DNA of 64,000 nt from Anaeromyxobacter sp. Fw109-5 (GTDB lineage Bacteria; Myxococcota; Myxococcia; Myxococcales; Anaeromyxobacteraceae): contig NC_009675.1 in NCBI RefSeq assembly GCF_000017505.1, positions 1 through 64,000 on the forward strand. Reading direction: 5' to 3'. The notes beneath the pieces are model-generated. The model had not been told where the DNA came from, did not search any database, and saw nothing but the letters and a program-made list of their open reading frames with translations. The translations under genes were made by a program, and so were the position numbers. This document shows positions 20,330 to 29,123 of this stretch, piece by piece. Numbering within the stretch: position 1 is the first letter of the stretch; the number at the start of each line of letters is the position of its first letter.

Positions 20330-21043
20330 GTGTCCCTCCCGAAGCCGCCCGCGCGCCCCGGCGCTCCGCTCGCGAAGGGCGCGCTCGGCGCGGAGGATCC
20401 GCTGGCGCGCTCGCGCCGCGACAAGGACGAGCTCGCCGAGTCGGTCAAGACGCTGGAGGAGGAGCTCGAGGCGCTCAAGGCGCGCTACGAGCAGTACTTC
20501 CTCGGCATCGAGCGGCGCGAGCCGGTCCGCTGGCGCGAGGAGCTGAAGCGCAACGTGGCGCGGGTGAAGGGCGCCTTCACCCGCAACGCCGCGCTGCGCT
20601 TCCGCATCCAGACGCTCAACGCGCGCTACCTCTCCTACGAGCGGCTGTGGCTGCGCGGCGCCCGCGAGCGCGAGGAGGGGACCTACCGGCGCGACCTCTT
20701 CAAGGCCAGGCTGCACGCGCGCGCGGACGAGGGGCGCGGCCAGGCGGCGGACGCCGCGCCCGCCGCGTCTGCCGAGGCGAAGCCGTCCGCGACGCCGGCG
20801 CCGCGTCCCACCCCCGCGCCCGGCGGCGTGGACGAGGCGAAGCTCCGCGCGCTCTTCGACGACTACGTGGCGGCGAAGCGGCGCTGCAACGAGGACGTCT
20901 CCCGCCTCACCTACGAGGCGGTCGCGAGGAGCGTCGCGAAGCAGGTGCCCGACCTCATGGCGCGCTTCCAGGCCAAGTCCGTCGACTTCCGGGTGGAGGT
21001 GAAGGACGGGCGCGCGGTGCTGAAGGCCATCCCGAAGGTGTAG
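20330..21043 (+). CDS. Conserved coiled-coil protein of myxobacterial type
   Basis: This 237 aa soluble protein has no signal peptide. Residues about 30-60 form a heptad-like coiled coil (KDELAESVKTLEEELEALKA). This is followed by a basic conserved block (VKGAFTRNAALRFRIQTLNARYLSYERLW), an Ala/Pro-rich linker at about 140-165 and a second helical domain at about 167-237 ending VDFRVEVKDGRAVLKAIPKV. The arrangement recalls conserved hypothetical proteins of myxobacteria (MXAN_5187-type C-terminal region), but I cannot verify the match. GTG 20330 is the first start after lgt, 44 bases away. The function is unknown; the conserved helices suggest a structural or binding role. Confidence 0.75.
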   Translation: MSLPKPPARPGAPLAKGALGAEDPLARSRRDKDELAESVKTLEEELEALKARYEQYFLGIERREPVRWREELKRNVARVKGAFTRNAALRFRIQTLNARYLSYERLWLRGAREREEGTYRRDLFKARLHARADEGRGQAADAAPAASAEAKPSATPAPRPTPAPGGVDEAKLRALFDDYVAAKRRCNEDVSRLTYEAVARSVAKQVPDLMARFQAKSVDFRVEVKDGRAVLKAIPKV

Positions 21044-21318
21044 CCGCCCGCGGCGCTCGGCCGGCGCCGTTCGTTGGACTTCCAACCATCGGGCCCCCGC
21101 GCCGGCGCGGCCGCGCGCTGCGTCGATTTCGGGCCGGCTCCACCCGGGACGGCCCGCGCGGCACCCCCCGCCAGGTTTTTCCTCCGCCGGCGAGCGAGGT
21201 TCGGCGGTGATCCACGCCCGGGTCCCGTATCCGGCGGGAGGATGTGTCCCGACCCTGGCGTGGAGAGCTTCGAGCGGACCGGGGCGCGATGCCCCGTGGC
21301 CCTTGGGAGGAGGTCCGC

Positions 21319-21699
21319 TTGAGAACGCTCGCGCTCGCCGCCGCCGTCTCCCTGCTGGCCGCCTGCGGCGCCTCGAAGGAGCTCGAGGTCCAGCGCGCGC
21401 GGCTCCACGCCGAGCGGCGCGCGCTCGAGGCGACGTTCGATCACCTCGAGGACCGCCTGCTCGTGAACCAGGCCCGCGTCCGCTTCTGGCAGGAGATGCG
21501 CGAGCGGCACGAGGGCGTCACCGCCGTCGCGTGCACCTCGCTCGAGCAGCACGCCGAGGAGATCGCGCGCCGCATGGCGCCGCCGCCGGCGCGGCAGGCG
21601 TCGGCCGTGCGGACGTCGCTGCACGAGTCGCGCGTCGCCGCCCGCGCCGTGCCGAGGGCCGAGCCGTCGCCCGCTGCCCGCGCCGCCCGCTCCGAGTAG
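21319..21699 (+). CDS. Small lipoprotein, TTG start
   Basis: This is a predicted 126 aa lipoprotein of unknown function. TTG 21319 follows GGGAGGAGG with good spacing and gives a clean signal MRTLALAAAVSLLAAC, with lipobox LAAC. The rest is helical and charged (SKELEVQRARLHAERRALEA), with a coiled-coil look to about residue 70, then an Ala/Pro/Arg-rich tail. The frame is open further upstream, but the signal peptide fixes the start. It may be a periplasmic coiled-coil spacer. A tRNA-Phe follows 110 bases later. Confidence 0.75.
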   Translation: MRTLALAAAVSLLAACGASKELEVQRARLHAERRALEATFDHLEDRLLVNQARVRFWQEMRERHEGVTAVACTSLEQHAEEIARRMAPPPARQASAVRTSLHESRVAARAVPRAEPSPAARAARSE

Positions 21700-21808
21700 C
21701 CCGGCCGTCCCCGGCGCCCCGGGCCCCGCCGCGTTTTCGATTTGCCTTCCGCCCCCTGTCGATCGTAGAACGCTACCCCGCGACGGCCCCCGGGCCGGAC
21801 GCACCTTC

Positions 21809-21881
21809 GCCTGGGTAGCTCAGTCGGTAGAGCAGGGGACTGAAAATCCCCGTGTCGGTGGTTCGATTCCGCCCCCAGGCA
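21809..21881 (+). tRNA. tRNA-Phe (GAA anticodon)
   Basis: The acceptor arm GCCTGGG (21809-21815) pairs with CCCAGGC (21874-21880), and the discriminator is A. The D arm holds TAGCTCAGTCGGTAGAGCA and the anticodon loop CTGAAAA gives GAA for Phe. The T loop GGTTCGATTCC is canonical. The CCA end is not encoded. The length is 73 bases. Confidence 0.96.
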
Positions 21882-21903
21882 CTTCCACCTCGTCCGGCAT
21901 CCG

Positions 21904-21943
21904 AGGCCCCGCTGACCGCACGGTTCGCGGGGCTTCCCTGTTT
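21904..21943 (+). terminator. Terminator after tRNA-Phe
   Basis: The sequence 21904-21918 can fold onto 21921-21935 with 12 Watson-Crick pairs, two G-T pairs and one mismatch. It is followed by CCCTG and a short T run (21941-21944). Its place 22 bases after the tRNA end suits a tRNA terminator. Confidence 0.6.
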
Positions 21944-21944
21944 T

Positions 21945-22418
21945 CAGGGCCGGTGACGTGGTTTGCTCTGCGTGTGCCTCGCGCGCGACTCGCCGCGGGA
22001 ATGCTCCGGAGCACGCGGGTCGAGTAGATGGCGGGCGCGCGCGGCCCGGTCACGAGCACCACCGCGGCCGCACGGACGCTCGCAGAGGTTCGCCGCGTCG
22101 CCGCCCGTCGCCTGCACACGCGCTCGATCGGTTTCAGCGTCGGCCGCACGAGGGCGGCGCCTCGCCGCGCGCCTTCGGGTCCGCCCTCGCTGGAGCTAGC
22201 GCGGGCGCGGCGGTCTCCGAGTCGCATGGAAGAGCAGCGGCTTCGGGCGCACAGTGGCGATGCCGTGACGTTGCCCGTCAGGATCGTCGCGCCGCGCGGG
22301 GGGGCGGCACCACACGAGCGGCAGGGATCGCGCAGTCTGGAGTCGCGGACTCGCCCTCTCGTGCCAGGCGCTCGCGTGTGGCCGACTCGCGGCAAGGCGC
22401 ACGACAGGAGGTCGTGTG
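21945..22418. other. Gene-free stretch downstream of tRNA-Phe
   Basis: About 470 bases lie between the tRNA terminator and the next gene. Open frames exist on both strands but show no recognisable protein, no ribosome site at a start, and mixed third positions, so I call none. I found no integrase remnant and no copy of the tRNA 3' end longer than about 8 bases in the following 4 kb. The gene promoter for the downstream lipoprotein is probably near the right end but I see no clear -35/-10 pair. Confidence 0.5.
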
Positions 22419-24473
22419 ATGCGTCGCTCGAGCGTACTCATGGCAGCGCTGGCGCTGGCGCTGGCGGCCTGCGGCCCGCCCGAACGGAGCGATGAGCGGA
22501 CCAGCTCATCCGCGCCGGTCGAGGCGGCGGCAGCGGCGAAGCAGATCGAGCTCACCAGCTACACGTATGGAAAGATCGACGGGCAGCTGGCCGATCAGCT
22601 CGTGAAGGTGTTCTCCCCCAAGAAGTGGCGCGGAGAGACCGACGGCCCGGTGCTCCTCTCCGGAGCGAGCCTCGCCACGCTCACCGACGATCAGAAGGCC
22701 GCGCTGAAGACGATCCTGAAGGAGGGGCATGCCATCCTGATCACGGGCGTCACGCAGGAGCAGCTCGTGCGGGCGCATGACCTCATCGCCCAGAAGTATC
22801 CCTCGATCAAGCTCTCGGGCACCACGCCAGCGGAGCTCTACGTGCTCGCCTACCCCCAGGAGCGAGTGCGCACGCTGGCGATCCGATCCGTCTCCCCCGG
22901 GCGCCTTCCCTGGGACAGCGAGAAGCGCTACGCGGCTCACGCGAAGGCGGTCGCCGAATGGTTCCAGGAGCACGTCCGGGGGACGCAGCCGGTCGCCATG
23001 GCCGTCGCCGCGGACAGCAACTACAACGTCTTGCCGACCGACAGCACGCAGTTTCCGTTCATGCACTCTCACCAGTACGAGATGGCGGCGTACTACAACG
23101 GGACGTGCAAGACGACGGATTCGTGCATCAACATCGTCAAGACGAATCTGTATGCCTGGGCGGTGCACAACCCCTTGCCGTCGACGTCGGAGCAGCCCAC
23201 CGATTACATCGTCGCGCGGGTGACGGGCGACATCAACGTCTCGGACTGCGTGCTCCCCCTCGGTGGCGATGGGGATCGGTTCGCGGGCTACTGGCTCCAG
23301 CAAGCCAACTTCAGCGCCCACATCCCGGACATGACGGTGAGTGGCTACCGGCTGGTGGACGGCGTCCTGCTGGGCGACACCGCGCCTGGGAACGCGAACC
23401 CCGACGTGACGGTGAACAAGGGCGTCAGCTTCAGCTTCGGGGGGTCGGGGACGATCGGCTCGAGCGCGGGGTTCTCGGGGGCGAAGCCCAGCGCAGAGGT
23501 CAGCAAGTCCCTCGGCTTCAACTTCGGCGTGACCTACACGAACGAGACGCAGACCACCTACAAGGCGATGCAGACGATCGCGAAGGTCCCCGCCGACGCA
23601 TCGAATCCATCGAAGGTGCTGTGGACCTGGGATTCCTGGCGCTTCGTCGAGGACAACATCAAGCCGGCCAACCACGCCTGTGGCGGCCCCGGGCTCCTCA
23701 AGGAGAATCTCCCGTCCATCATCTACGGGGGTGGGCTCAGCGGGGCAGACGCGTCCCAGGCGGAATTCGTGTGGGCGCTGAAGCCCGACGTCCGTCGCGC
23801 GCTGGGGACCAACGTCAATGACGGTTACACCTACCTGCCCGTGCAGGTCGACACGTCCATGCTCCTGGGATGGGCGTTCTTCTGGCAGGACATCGGCTAT
23901 TGCTCCGAGAGCGACGCCTCGGCCACGGGGTACCATTACAAGCTCGGCGGGAAGAGCATCGACATCGTGGGCACGACGAGCTCCCCGTTCGCCACCGCCC
24001 CGAACAACACGGCCCTGTATGCCGGGGATGGCCTCGCGTTCGATTCGGGCTGCGGCACCGCGGTGAACTTCGGCACCATCCCGCTCGGGAACAGGCTGAG
24101 CTGCGATGGCAATCACCCCTGCCTCAACCCCGGTCCTCCCTTTGCGTTCGAGCCCATGGAGGTCACGATCCCGCTCGCCCCGGATCCGCGCAGGATGACG
24201 CTGACGAGCATCGAGCCGACGGCCGGTCCGATGGGCGCGAGGATCACGCTGCGAGGAACCGCCCTGAACACCGCCACGTACGTGTACATCGGTGGACAGC
24301 CGGCCCCGGCGTCACTGGAGTTCGAGAACGGCGTCCCGGTGATCACGACGGTGGCCCCGGCCCTGAACTATCCGGCCGGGTATACGGTCCGGATCGAGGT
24401 CCAGAACGCCGTCGTGACCAGCCAGGACTTCGACTTCACGTATACGGGTATGCCGCCGGCGCCAGACGACTAG
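22419..24473 (+). CDS. Lipoprotein with leukocidin-like stem and TIG domain
   Basis: This 684 aa lipoprotein has a signal ending LAAC (Cys19; ATG 22419, ACAGGAGG site). Residues about 40-330 are a large extracellular region without a family I recognise. Residues about 330-385 contain an alternating small/polar/hydrophobic stretch (GVSFSFGGSGTIGSSAG, then SLGFNFGVTYTNET) and a later segment with VLWTWDSWRF and MLLGWAFFWQDIGY. This pattern resembles the pre-stem beta hairpin of leukocidin/cytolysin pore-formers, but the resemblance is by eye. The end (about 595-676) is an IPT/TIG immunoglobulin-like domain (LTSIEPTAGPMGARITLRG). Codon third positions are noticeably less GC-biased than in neighbours and the gene follows a tRNA, so transfer is plausible. 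The function is unknown. Confidence 0.7.
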   Translation: MRRSSVLMAALALALAACGPPERSDERTSSSAPVEAAAAAKQIELTSYTYGKIDGQLADQLVKVFSPKKWRGETDGPVLLSGASLATLTDDQKAALKTILKEGHAILITGVTQEQLVRAHDLIAQKYPSIKLSGTTPAELYVLAYPQERVRTLAIRSVSPGRLPWDSEKRYAAHAKAVAEWFQEHVRGTQPVAMAVAADSNYNVLPTDSTQFPFMHSHQYEMAAYYNGTCKTTDSCINIVKTNLYAWAVHNPLPSTSEQPTDYIVARVTGDINVSDCVLPLGGDGDRFAGYWLQQANFSAHIPDMTVSGYRLVDGVLLGDTAPGNANPDVTVNKGVSFSFGGSGTIGSSAGFSGAKPSAEVSKSLGFNFGVTYTNETQTTYKAMQTIAKVPADASNPSKVLWTWDSWRFVEDNIKPANHACGGPGLLKENLPSIIYGGGLSGADASQAEFVWALKPDVRRALGTNVNDGYTYLPVQVDTSMLLGWAFFWQDIGYCSESDASATGYHYKLGGKSIDIVGTTSSPFATAPNNTALYAGDGLAFDSGCGTAVNFGTIPLGNRLSCDGNHPCLNPGPPFAFEPMEVTIPLAPDPRRMTLTSIEPTAGPMGARITLRGTALNTATYVYIGGQPAPASLEFENGVPVITTVAPALNYPAGYTVRIEVQNAVVTSQDFDFTYTGMPPAPDD

Positions 24474-24757
24474 GAGGACGTGAGCCGGGTTCAGACCCGA
24501 CAGCGAGCGTGTCGATCCGGGCTCGTCCGCGGTTGCCGGCGGACGAGCCCGCTCGCGCGTCCTGCGTGAACGAGCACCGCGGCGCGTGCTCGGGACGGGA
24601 GGCGGTCCCGGCGGGCGAGGTCCCCGCGGTCGTCGGGCGCCGGCGCGGCGCTGCACTCCCCGATCCCGGAGCACGGGCCCCCCATGGCCCTCCCGCGCAC
24701 GGGTGGGCAGGTGTGGTAGCATCCGCTCGCCCAAACGATACCAACAGGGGGACTCAC

Positions 24758-26290
24758 GTGAATATCGTTCGTAGTTTCGTGACATTGCTGTCGGTGGCGC
24801 TCGCCTCGGCGGCCGCCGCCCAGGAGAGCTTCGAGCTCGAGAGGCTCCAGCTCGACCCCGCCGCGCGCGGCTCTCTCGTCGTCGGCGACGGCGAGGTCGC
24901 GCCCGCCGGCACCGTCCGTGGCGTGGCCGCGTTCGACCGCCAGCATCGCTCCCTCGTGACCCGCGGCGATGATCTCCTCGGCCGGCGCGACGACCGAGGC
25001 TGGGCCGCGGTCGTCGAGGACCGAGACACGCTGCGCCTGACCCTCGACTACGTCGTCCTGCCTCGCGTCGAGCTCTACGGGCGCGTCAACTTCGTCATGA
25101 ACCAGGGCGAGGGGCTGCAGGCCGCGTCGTCGGGCTTCGGCGCCACGTCCTTCGGTCTCAGGCTCGGCGCGCTGCAGCAGGCCTCGGGCGCGCCCTTCAA
25201 CCTCGCGCTCGCGGGCGAGTTCTTCGCGCCCTGGGGCACGAGGAGCATCTTCGCGAAGCCTGCGAACCCCGCCGGCCTCTTTCGCCTCGAGCTCGGCCGT
25301 GACTTCGGAAAGAACACCGTCGGCGTCGAGGGCGGCTACTACCTCACCGACGAGCAGCTCGTCGGCAGCCGCACGGTCGGCTCGGAGATCCGCTACGGCG
25401 TCGTGCTCGCGCGCAAGGGTGTCATCCGGCCCGAGCTCTCCTATCGCGGCGCGGTGGGGGTGGACGGCGAGCGGGGGCCCGCGTACGGCGAGGTCCTCGC
25501 GGGCCTGAGGTTCAACATCGGGCCGGTCGAGGTGTTCGGCCTCGGCGGCCCCGGCATCTTCAACCGGTACGGCACCCCGCAGTGGCGCGCCCTCGCAGGC
25601 TTCGCGCTCCGCTTCGAGCGCCAGGAGAAGGCCGAGGAGCCGGCCCCCGCGCCCGAGCCCGCCCCCGCGGCGGCGCCGCCCCCGCCCCCGCCCGCGGATC
25701 CGTGCGCGCCCGGCCAGGCGCACACGCCCGACCAGTGCCCCGACCTCGACGACGACGGCGACGGCGTGGCGAACAGGGACGACGAGTGCCCGTCGGAGCA
25801 GGGGCTCGCGGAGCTGAAGGGCTGCGCGGCGAAGGACGGGGACGGCGACGGCGTGCCGGATCACCAGGACAAGTGTCCGGCGGAGGCGGGCTCTGCGGAC
25901 AACGAGGGCTGCCCGCGCGTGGTGGTCGAGAAGGAGGCGAAGAAGGTCGAGCTCAGGGAGAAGGTCCAGTTCGACACCGGCAAGGCGACCATCAAGCCGG
26001 AGTCCGCCGGGCTCCTCGACGAGATCGCGAAGGTGCTCGCGGAGCACGCCGAGATCACCCGCGTCGTCATCGAGGGTCACTCCGACTCGTCCGGCGGCGC
26101 CGCGCTGAACAAGCGGCTCTCGCAGGCGCGCGCCGACGCGGTGCTGAAGGCGCTCGTCGAGCGGGGCATCGCCAAGGAGCGGCTGTCGGCGAAGGGCTTC
26201 GGCCCGAGCCGCCCGATCGCCTCCAACGACACCCCCGAGGGCCGTGAGGCCAACCGGCGGGTCGAGATCTCGATCGCCCAGTCCGAGTAG
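24758..26290 (+). CDS. OmpA-family protein with beta barrel and calcium repeats
   Basis: This is an outer-membrane protein of 510 aa that anchors to peptidoglycan. The order is: signal peptide (VALASAAAAQ), beta-barrel region about 25-285 ending ALAGFALRFE, a Pro/Ala hinge, thrombospondin type-3-like calcium repeats (DLDDDGDGVANRDDECP and DGDGDGVPDHQDKCP), and a C-terminal OmpA domain with QFDTGKATIKPES, VIEGHSDSSGGAALNKRLSQ and GREANRRVEISI. The start is GTG 24758 after CAGGGGGA, which gives the signal directly. It stands alone and ends in a strong terminator. Such proteins are typical structural porins of myxobacteria. Confidence 0.92.
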   Translation: MNIVRSFVTLLSVALASAAAAQESFELERLQLDPAARGSLVVGDGEVAPAGTVRGVAAFDRQHRSLVTRGDDLLGRRDDRGWAAVVEDRDTLRLTLDYVVLPRVELYGRVNFVMNQGEGLQAASSGFGATSFGLRLGALQQASGAPFNLALAGEFFAPWGTRSIFAKPANPAGLFRLELGRDFGKNTVGVEGGYYLTDEQLVGSRTVGSEIRYGVVLARKGVIRPELSYRGAVGVDGERGPAYGEVLAGLRFNIGPVEVFGLGGPGIFNRYGTPQWRALAGFALRFERQEKAEEPAPAPEPAPAAAPPPPPPADPCAPGQAHTPDQCPDLDDDGDGVANRDDECPSEQGLAELKGCAAKDGDGDGVPDHQDKCPAEAGSADNEGCPRVVVEKEAKKVELREKVQFDTGKATIKPESAGLLDEIAKVLAEHAEITRVVIEGHSDSSGGAALNKRLSQARADAVLKALVERGIAKERLSAKGFGPSRPIASNDTPEGREANRRVEISIAQSE

Positions 26291-26310
26291 CCGAATGCAC
26301 GGGAAGTGAC

Positions 26311-26346
26311 GAAGGCCCCCGGTTCTGCCGGGGGCCTTCGGCTTTT
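26311..26346 (+). terminator. Strong intrinsic terminator
   Basis: The arms GAAGGCCCCCGG (26311-26322) and CCGGGGGCCTTC (26328-26339) are a perfect 12-base inverted repeat with loop TTCTG, followed by GGCTTTT. It lies 20 bases past the stop of the OmpA-family gene. Confidence 0.9.
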
Positions 26347-26539
26347 CCGGGTGCGCCCTCCCGCCTCGAGCCGGGGTGGGCCGCGGGGCGCCGGGGCGCG
26401 GCCGCGCGGCGGCCACGCGCGCCCTCGCTCGAAGCCGAGCGCGCATCCGAGGCGCTCGCCGGGACCCGCTGCCCGCGCCGCCCGCGACCAGCGCAGGCCC
26501 TGCCGCGCGCGGCGACGGTGAGGCATACTGCCCGTCCAG

Positions 26540-27934
26540 ATGCACTCCGAGGTCGTGCAGAACCTCCTCGTCCTCCTGGCGGGGGCGGCCCTCATCAACA
26601 CCGGCTTCGCGGCGGCGTTGTGGCGCAGCACGCGCGACCCGCTGTTCCGCATGCTCTTCGTCGCCTGGGCGTCGGTGATCGCGTCCGCGCTGCTCCAGAG
26701 CGCGCTCACGCAGAACCACCTGGCGGTCACGCTCGGCTTCGCCTCCGTCTTCGTCAACAACGCGGCCTTCGCGCAGCTCCTCGCCTCGGTGGCCGAGGTC
26801 GCGGTGCCGTGGCGCAGGCTCGTCCTGCTCCTCGGCGGGGGGCTCGCCTGCTCCGTCCTCGCCGCGGCGGCCGGGGCGCCCTTCGTCGTGGTCGCGGGGC
26901 CGACCGCGGTCGCCGTCGCCGCGCCCTCGCTGGCGGTCGGGCTCGACGTCATCCGCCACCGCTGGACCACGCTCCACGCGCAGGGACGCGCCCTGGCGCT
27001 GGCCTGCATCCTCTTCTCGGCGCACAACCTCGACTACGTGTTCCTGCGCGGCCGCGAGGGGCTCGCGCCCGTCGGGTTCACGGTGGCGTTCCTCGTGATC
27101 TTCGCGATCTCGATCAGCGCGCCCGCGGCGCTCCTCGAGGTGGTGACGAAGCGGCAGGCGCGCCTCGCGGCCCAGATCGAGATCGCCCGCACGCTCCAGG
27201 CGCGGCTCGTGCCCCCCGACTCCCGCCTCGAGCGGTTCGAGTTCGCCTGCCACATGCGGCAGGCCGACTCGGTCGGCGGGGACTACCTGCACCACTTCGA
27301 GACGGAGGACAGCGAGTGGTTCTTCGCGGGAGACGTGGTCGGGCACGGCTTCCACTCCGGGCTGCTGGCGCTCATGGCGCACAGCGCGCTCTCGTCGATC
27401 ATCGAGGCGCGCCCGGAGGTCTCGCCCCGCGAGCTGAACCACCTCGTGAACCGGGTCCTGTGGCGGAACCTCGCCCAGCTCGAGGACCGGCGCTTCATGA
27501 CGATCGTGGCGATCCGGAGGGACGCGCGCGGCGACCGGCTCGTGGTGAGCGGCTGCCACGAGGACCTGCTCGTCTACCGCGCCGCCTCGAAGGAGGTGCA
27601 GACGCTGGAGGTCCAGCACCTGCCCCTCGGCGTCGGCTTCACGCCCGATCTCCCCCTCGAGCGCATCGGCGACGCCACGCTCGAGCTCCGCCCCGGAGAC
27701 CTGGTGTTCGTGGGGACGGACGGGGTGTTCGAGGCGGCGCGCCACGGTCGTCACGAGCTCGGGCTGTTCGGCCCCGAGCCGGTCGTGGAGCTGCTGTCCC
27801 GCTGCGGCGACGAGCCGCTGGGGGAGCTCCGGCGGCGCCTGGTGGAGCGGCTCGACGAGTTCACCGACGGTCGCTACGCGGACGACGTCGCGTTCTTCAT
27901 GCTGCGCGCGCGCGCCCCGGGCGCTCCGGCATGA
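26540..27934 (+). CDS. Membrane SpoIIE-type (PP2C) phosphatase
   Basis: This is an RsbU/SiaA-like serine phosphatase, 464 aa. The N-terminal half (about 5-200) has roughly seven hydrophobic helices (LVLLAGAALINTGFAAAL through FAISISAPAALLEVV) and probably senses a membrane or ligand signal. The cytoplasmic half (about 205-455) is a PP2C domain with its metal residues: VGGDYLHHF, GDVVGHGFHSGLLAL, FVGTDGVFEA and the final DDVAFF. In this family it dephosphorylates a STAS anti-anti-sigma factor. Its stop overlaps the next start (ATGA). Three coupled genes follow: an acyltransferase, an ATPase and a STAS protein. ATG 26540 starts the first helix. Confidence 0.88.
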   Translation: MHSEVVQNLLVLLAGAALINTGFAAALWRSTRDPLFRMLFVAWASVIASALLQSALTQNHLAVTLGFASVFVNNAAFAQLLASVAEVAVPWRRLVLLLGGGLACSVLAAAAGAPFVVVAGPTAVAVAAPSLAVGLDVIRHRWTTLHAQGRALALACILFSAHNLDYVFLRGREGLAPVGFTVAFLVIFAISISAPAALLEVVTKRQARLAAQIEIARTLQARLVPPDSRLERFEFACHMRQADSVGGDYLHHFETEDSEWFFAGDVVGHGFHSGLLALMAHSALSSIIEARPEVSPRELNHLVNRVLWRNLAQLEDRRFMTIVAIRRDARGDRLVVSGCHEDLLVYRAASKEVQTLEVQHLPLGVGFTPDLPLERIGDATLELRPGDLVFVGTDGVFEAARHGRHELGLFGPEPVVELLSRCGDEPLGELRRRLVERLDEFTDGRYADDVAFFMLRARAPGAPA

Positions 27935-28587
27935 GGCTGCGGCTCGAGATCGCCGCGGGCTCCGGCGACGTGCTGCGCTGCCGGCAGCTCGTGGGCGAGG
28001 TCTACCACCGCCGCTACGGCGTGGTCTTCTCGGGCGACACCTACGACCTGGACCGCAAGATCGAGCCGTGGCCGCACCGCTTCCTGATGGGCTTCGCCGG
28101 GGACGAGCTGGCCGCGGTGTGCGGGCTGTACGTGCGCAACACCTACGTGGAGCGCTTCGGGCGCGTCACCGACGACGAGGTCGCCGGCCACGTGCGCGCG
28201 CTGGGGCTCGAGGACCGCTACGAGCCCGCCGCGCGGCGCGAGCTCACGAAGCTGGTCGTCGCGCCGCGCCTGCGCAACTCCGGGCTCGGCCCGCTGTTCG
28301 TCGCTATCGCCCACGCGCGCGCGTTCGTGGAGCTCGACGCGGCGCGGCCGCCGCTCGTCACGTTCTGCGTCGTCCGTTCCATGCGGCGCCTCGTCGAGCG
28401 GCACGGGATCCGGCCGCGACACCTCAAGCCGTTCCCCCACTACAAGGTCCACGAGCTCTACCGATCGGAGCGCAACCCGATGGACAGCTACCTCGTCGTC
28501 CCGCACCTCGACGTACCGACCGCGTTCCGAGACCTGCGCATCCCGGGGGAGCACGAGCTGGACCCCTGGCTGGGAGACGAGCGATGA
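27931..28587 (+). CDS. GNAT-like acyltransferase (autoinducer-synthase/FeeM type)
   Basis: This 218 aa soluble protein is N-acyltransferase-like. The N-terminus has RCRQLVGEVYHRRYGVVF and a conserved DLDRKIEPWPHRF. The middle has ELAAVCGLYVRNTYVERFG and then LTKLVVAPRLRNSGLGPLF, which fits the acyl-CoA/acyl-ACP-binding strand-helix of the GNAT fold. This combination recalls N-acyl amino acid synthase FeeM-like and LuxI-like autoinducer synthases more than ordinary acetyltransferases. The gene overlaps the phosphatase stop and the ATPase start by four bases each, so its production is tied to the partner switch. The acyl donor and acceptor are unknown. A role as signal synthase is inference. 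Confidence 0.65.
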   Translation: MRLRLEIAAGSGDVLRCRQLVGEVYHRRYGVVFSGDTYDLDRKIEPWPHRFLMGFAGDELAAVCGLYVRNTYVERFGRVTDDEVAGHVRALGLEDRYEPAARRELTKLVVAPRLRNSGLGPLFVAIAHARAFVELDAARPPLVTFCVVRSMRRLVERHGIRPRHLKPFPHYKVHELYRSERNPMDSYLVVPHLDVPTAFRDLRIPGEHELDPWLGDER

Positions 28588-29123
28588 GCACCCCCACCGT
28601 CCTCGGCGCGTTCCCCGAGGTCACCCCCCCGCCGCTCAGCGCGATCGAGCTGGAGGTCTTCCCGATAGACCTCGTGACCGAGTGGCGACGTTGCGGCATG
28701 ATCGCCGACTTCATGGCCGACTACATGGGGCAAGGCTTCGAGCGGCCCGACACGGCGCGCAGCGTCCTCTCCACCGTGATGAACGAGCTCGTGGAGAACG
28801 CCGCCAAGTTCAGCGCGGACGCTCGCGCGCCGGCCCGCGCCTCGATCCGCCACCACGGTGAGGTGGTGCACCTCGAGATCCAAAACGAGGCCACCGAGCA
28901 GCACCTCCAGAGCCTGCGGGACCTGCTCCCCGCGCTCGCCCGGGGCGACGCGGCCGACGTGTTCCACCGGCGGGTACAGGATCGGCGCGGGCTCGGCATC
29001 GCCCTGCTCGCTAAGGATTACGGCGCGACCGTGGGGGCCACGGTCCTGCCCGCCCAGGCGGGCGGAAGGGTGACGGTCTGCCTGCGCGTGGAGCTCAGCG
29101 CGGCGGAGGTCGAGCAGCGATGA
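28584..29123 (+). CDS. Anti-sigma-type histidine-kinase-like ATPase
   Basis: This 179 aa protein has a GHKL ATPase fold like RsbW/SpoIIAB or the SiaB/slr1658-type kinases. The N-box reads TVMNELVENAAKFS, followed by a strand with EIQNEATEQH and the G-rich lid DRRGLGIALLAKDYG. In such systems it phosphorylates the serine of a partner STAS protein. It overlaps both neighbours (ATGA at both ends). Residues 1-45 before the fold are not conserved in RsbW and look closer to the slr1658 type. No sigma factor lies nearby, so the output may be the acyltransferase or another protein. Confidence 0.75.
   Translation: MSTPTVLGAFPEVTPPPLSAIELEVFPIDLVTEWRRCGMIADFMADYMGQGFERPDTARSVLSTVMNELVENAAKFSADARAPARASIRHHGEVVHLEIQNEATEQHLQSLRDLLPALARGDAADVFHRRVQDRRGLGIALLAKDYGATVGATVLPAQAGGRVTVCLRVELSAAEVEQR

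Noticed and set aside
21809-24473. Genomic island integrated at tRNA-Phe
   Set aside because: No integrase and no duplicate of the tRNA 3' end longer than about 8 bases was found, so only compositional difference supports transfer.
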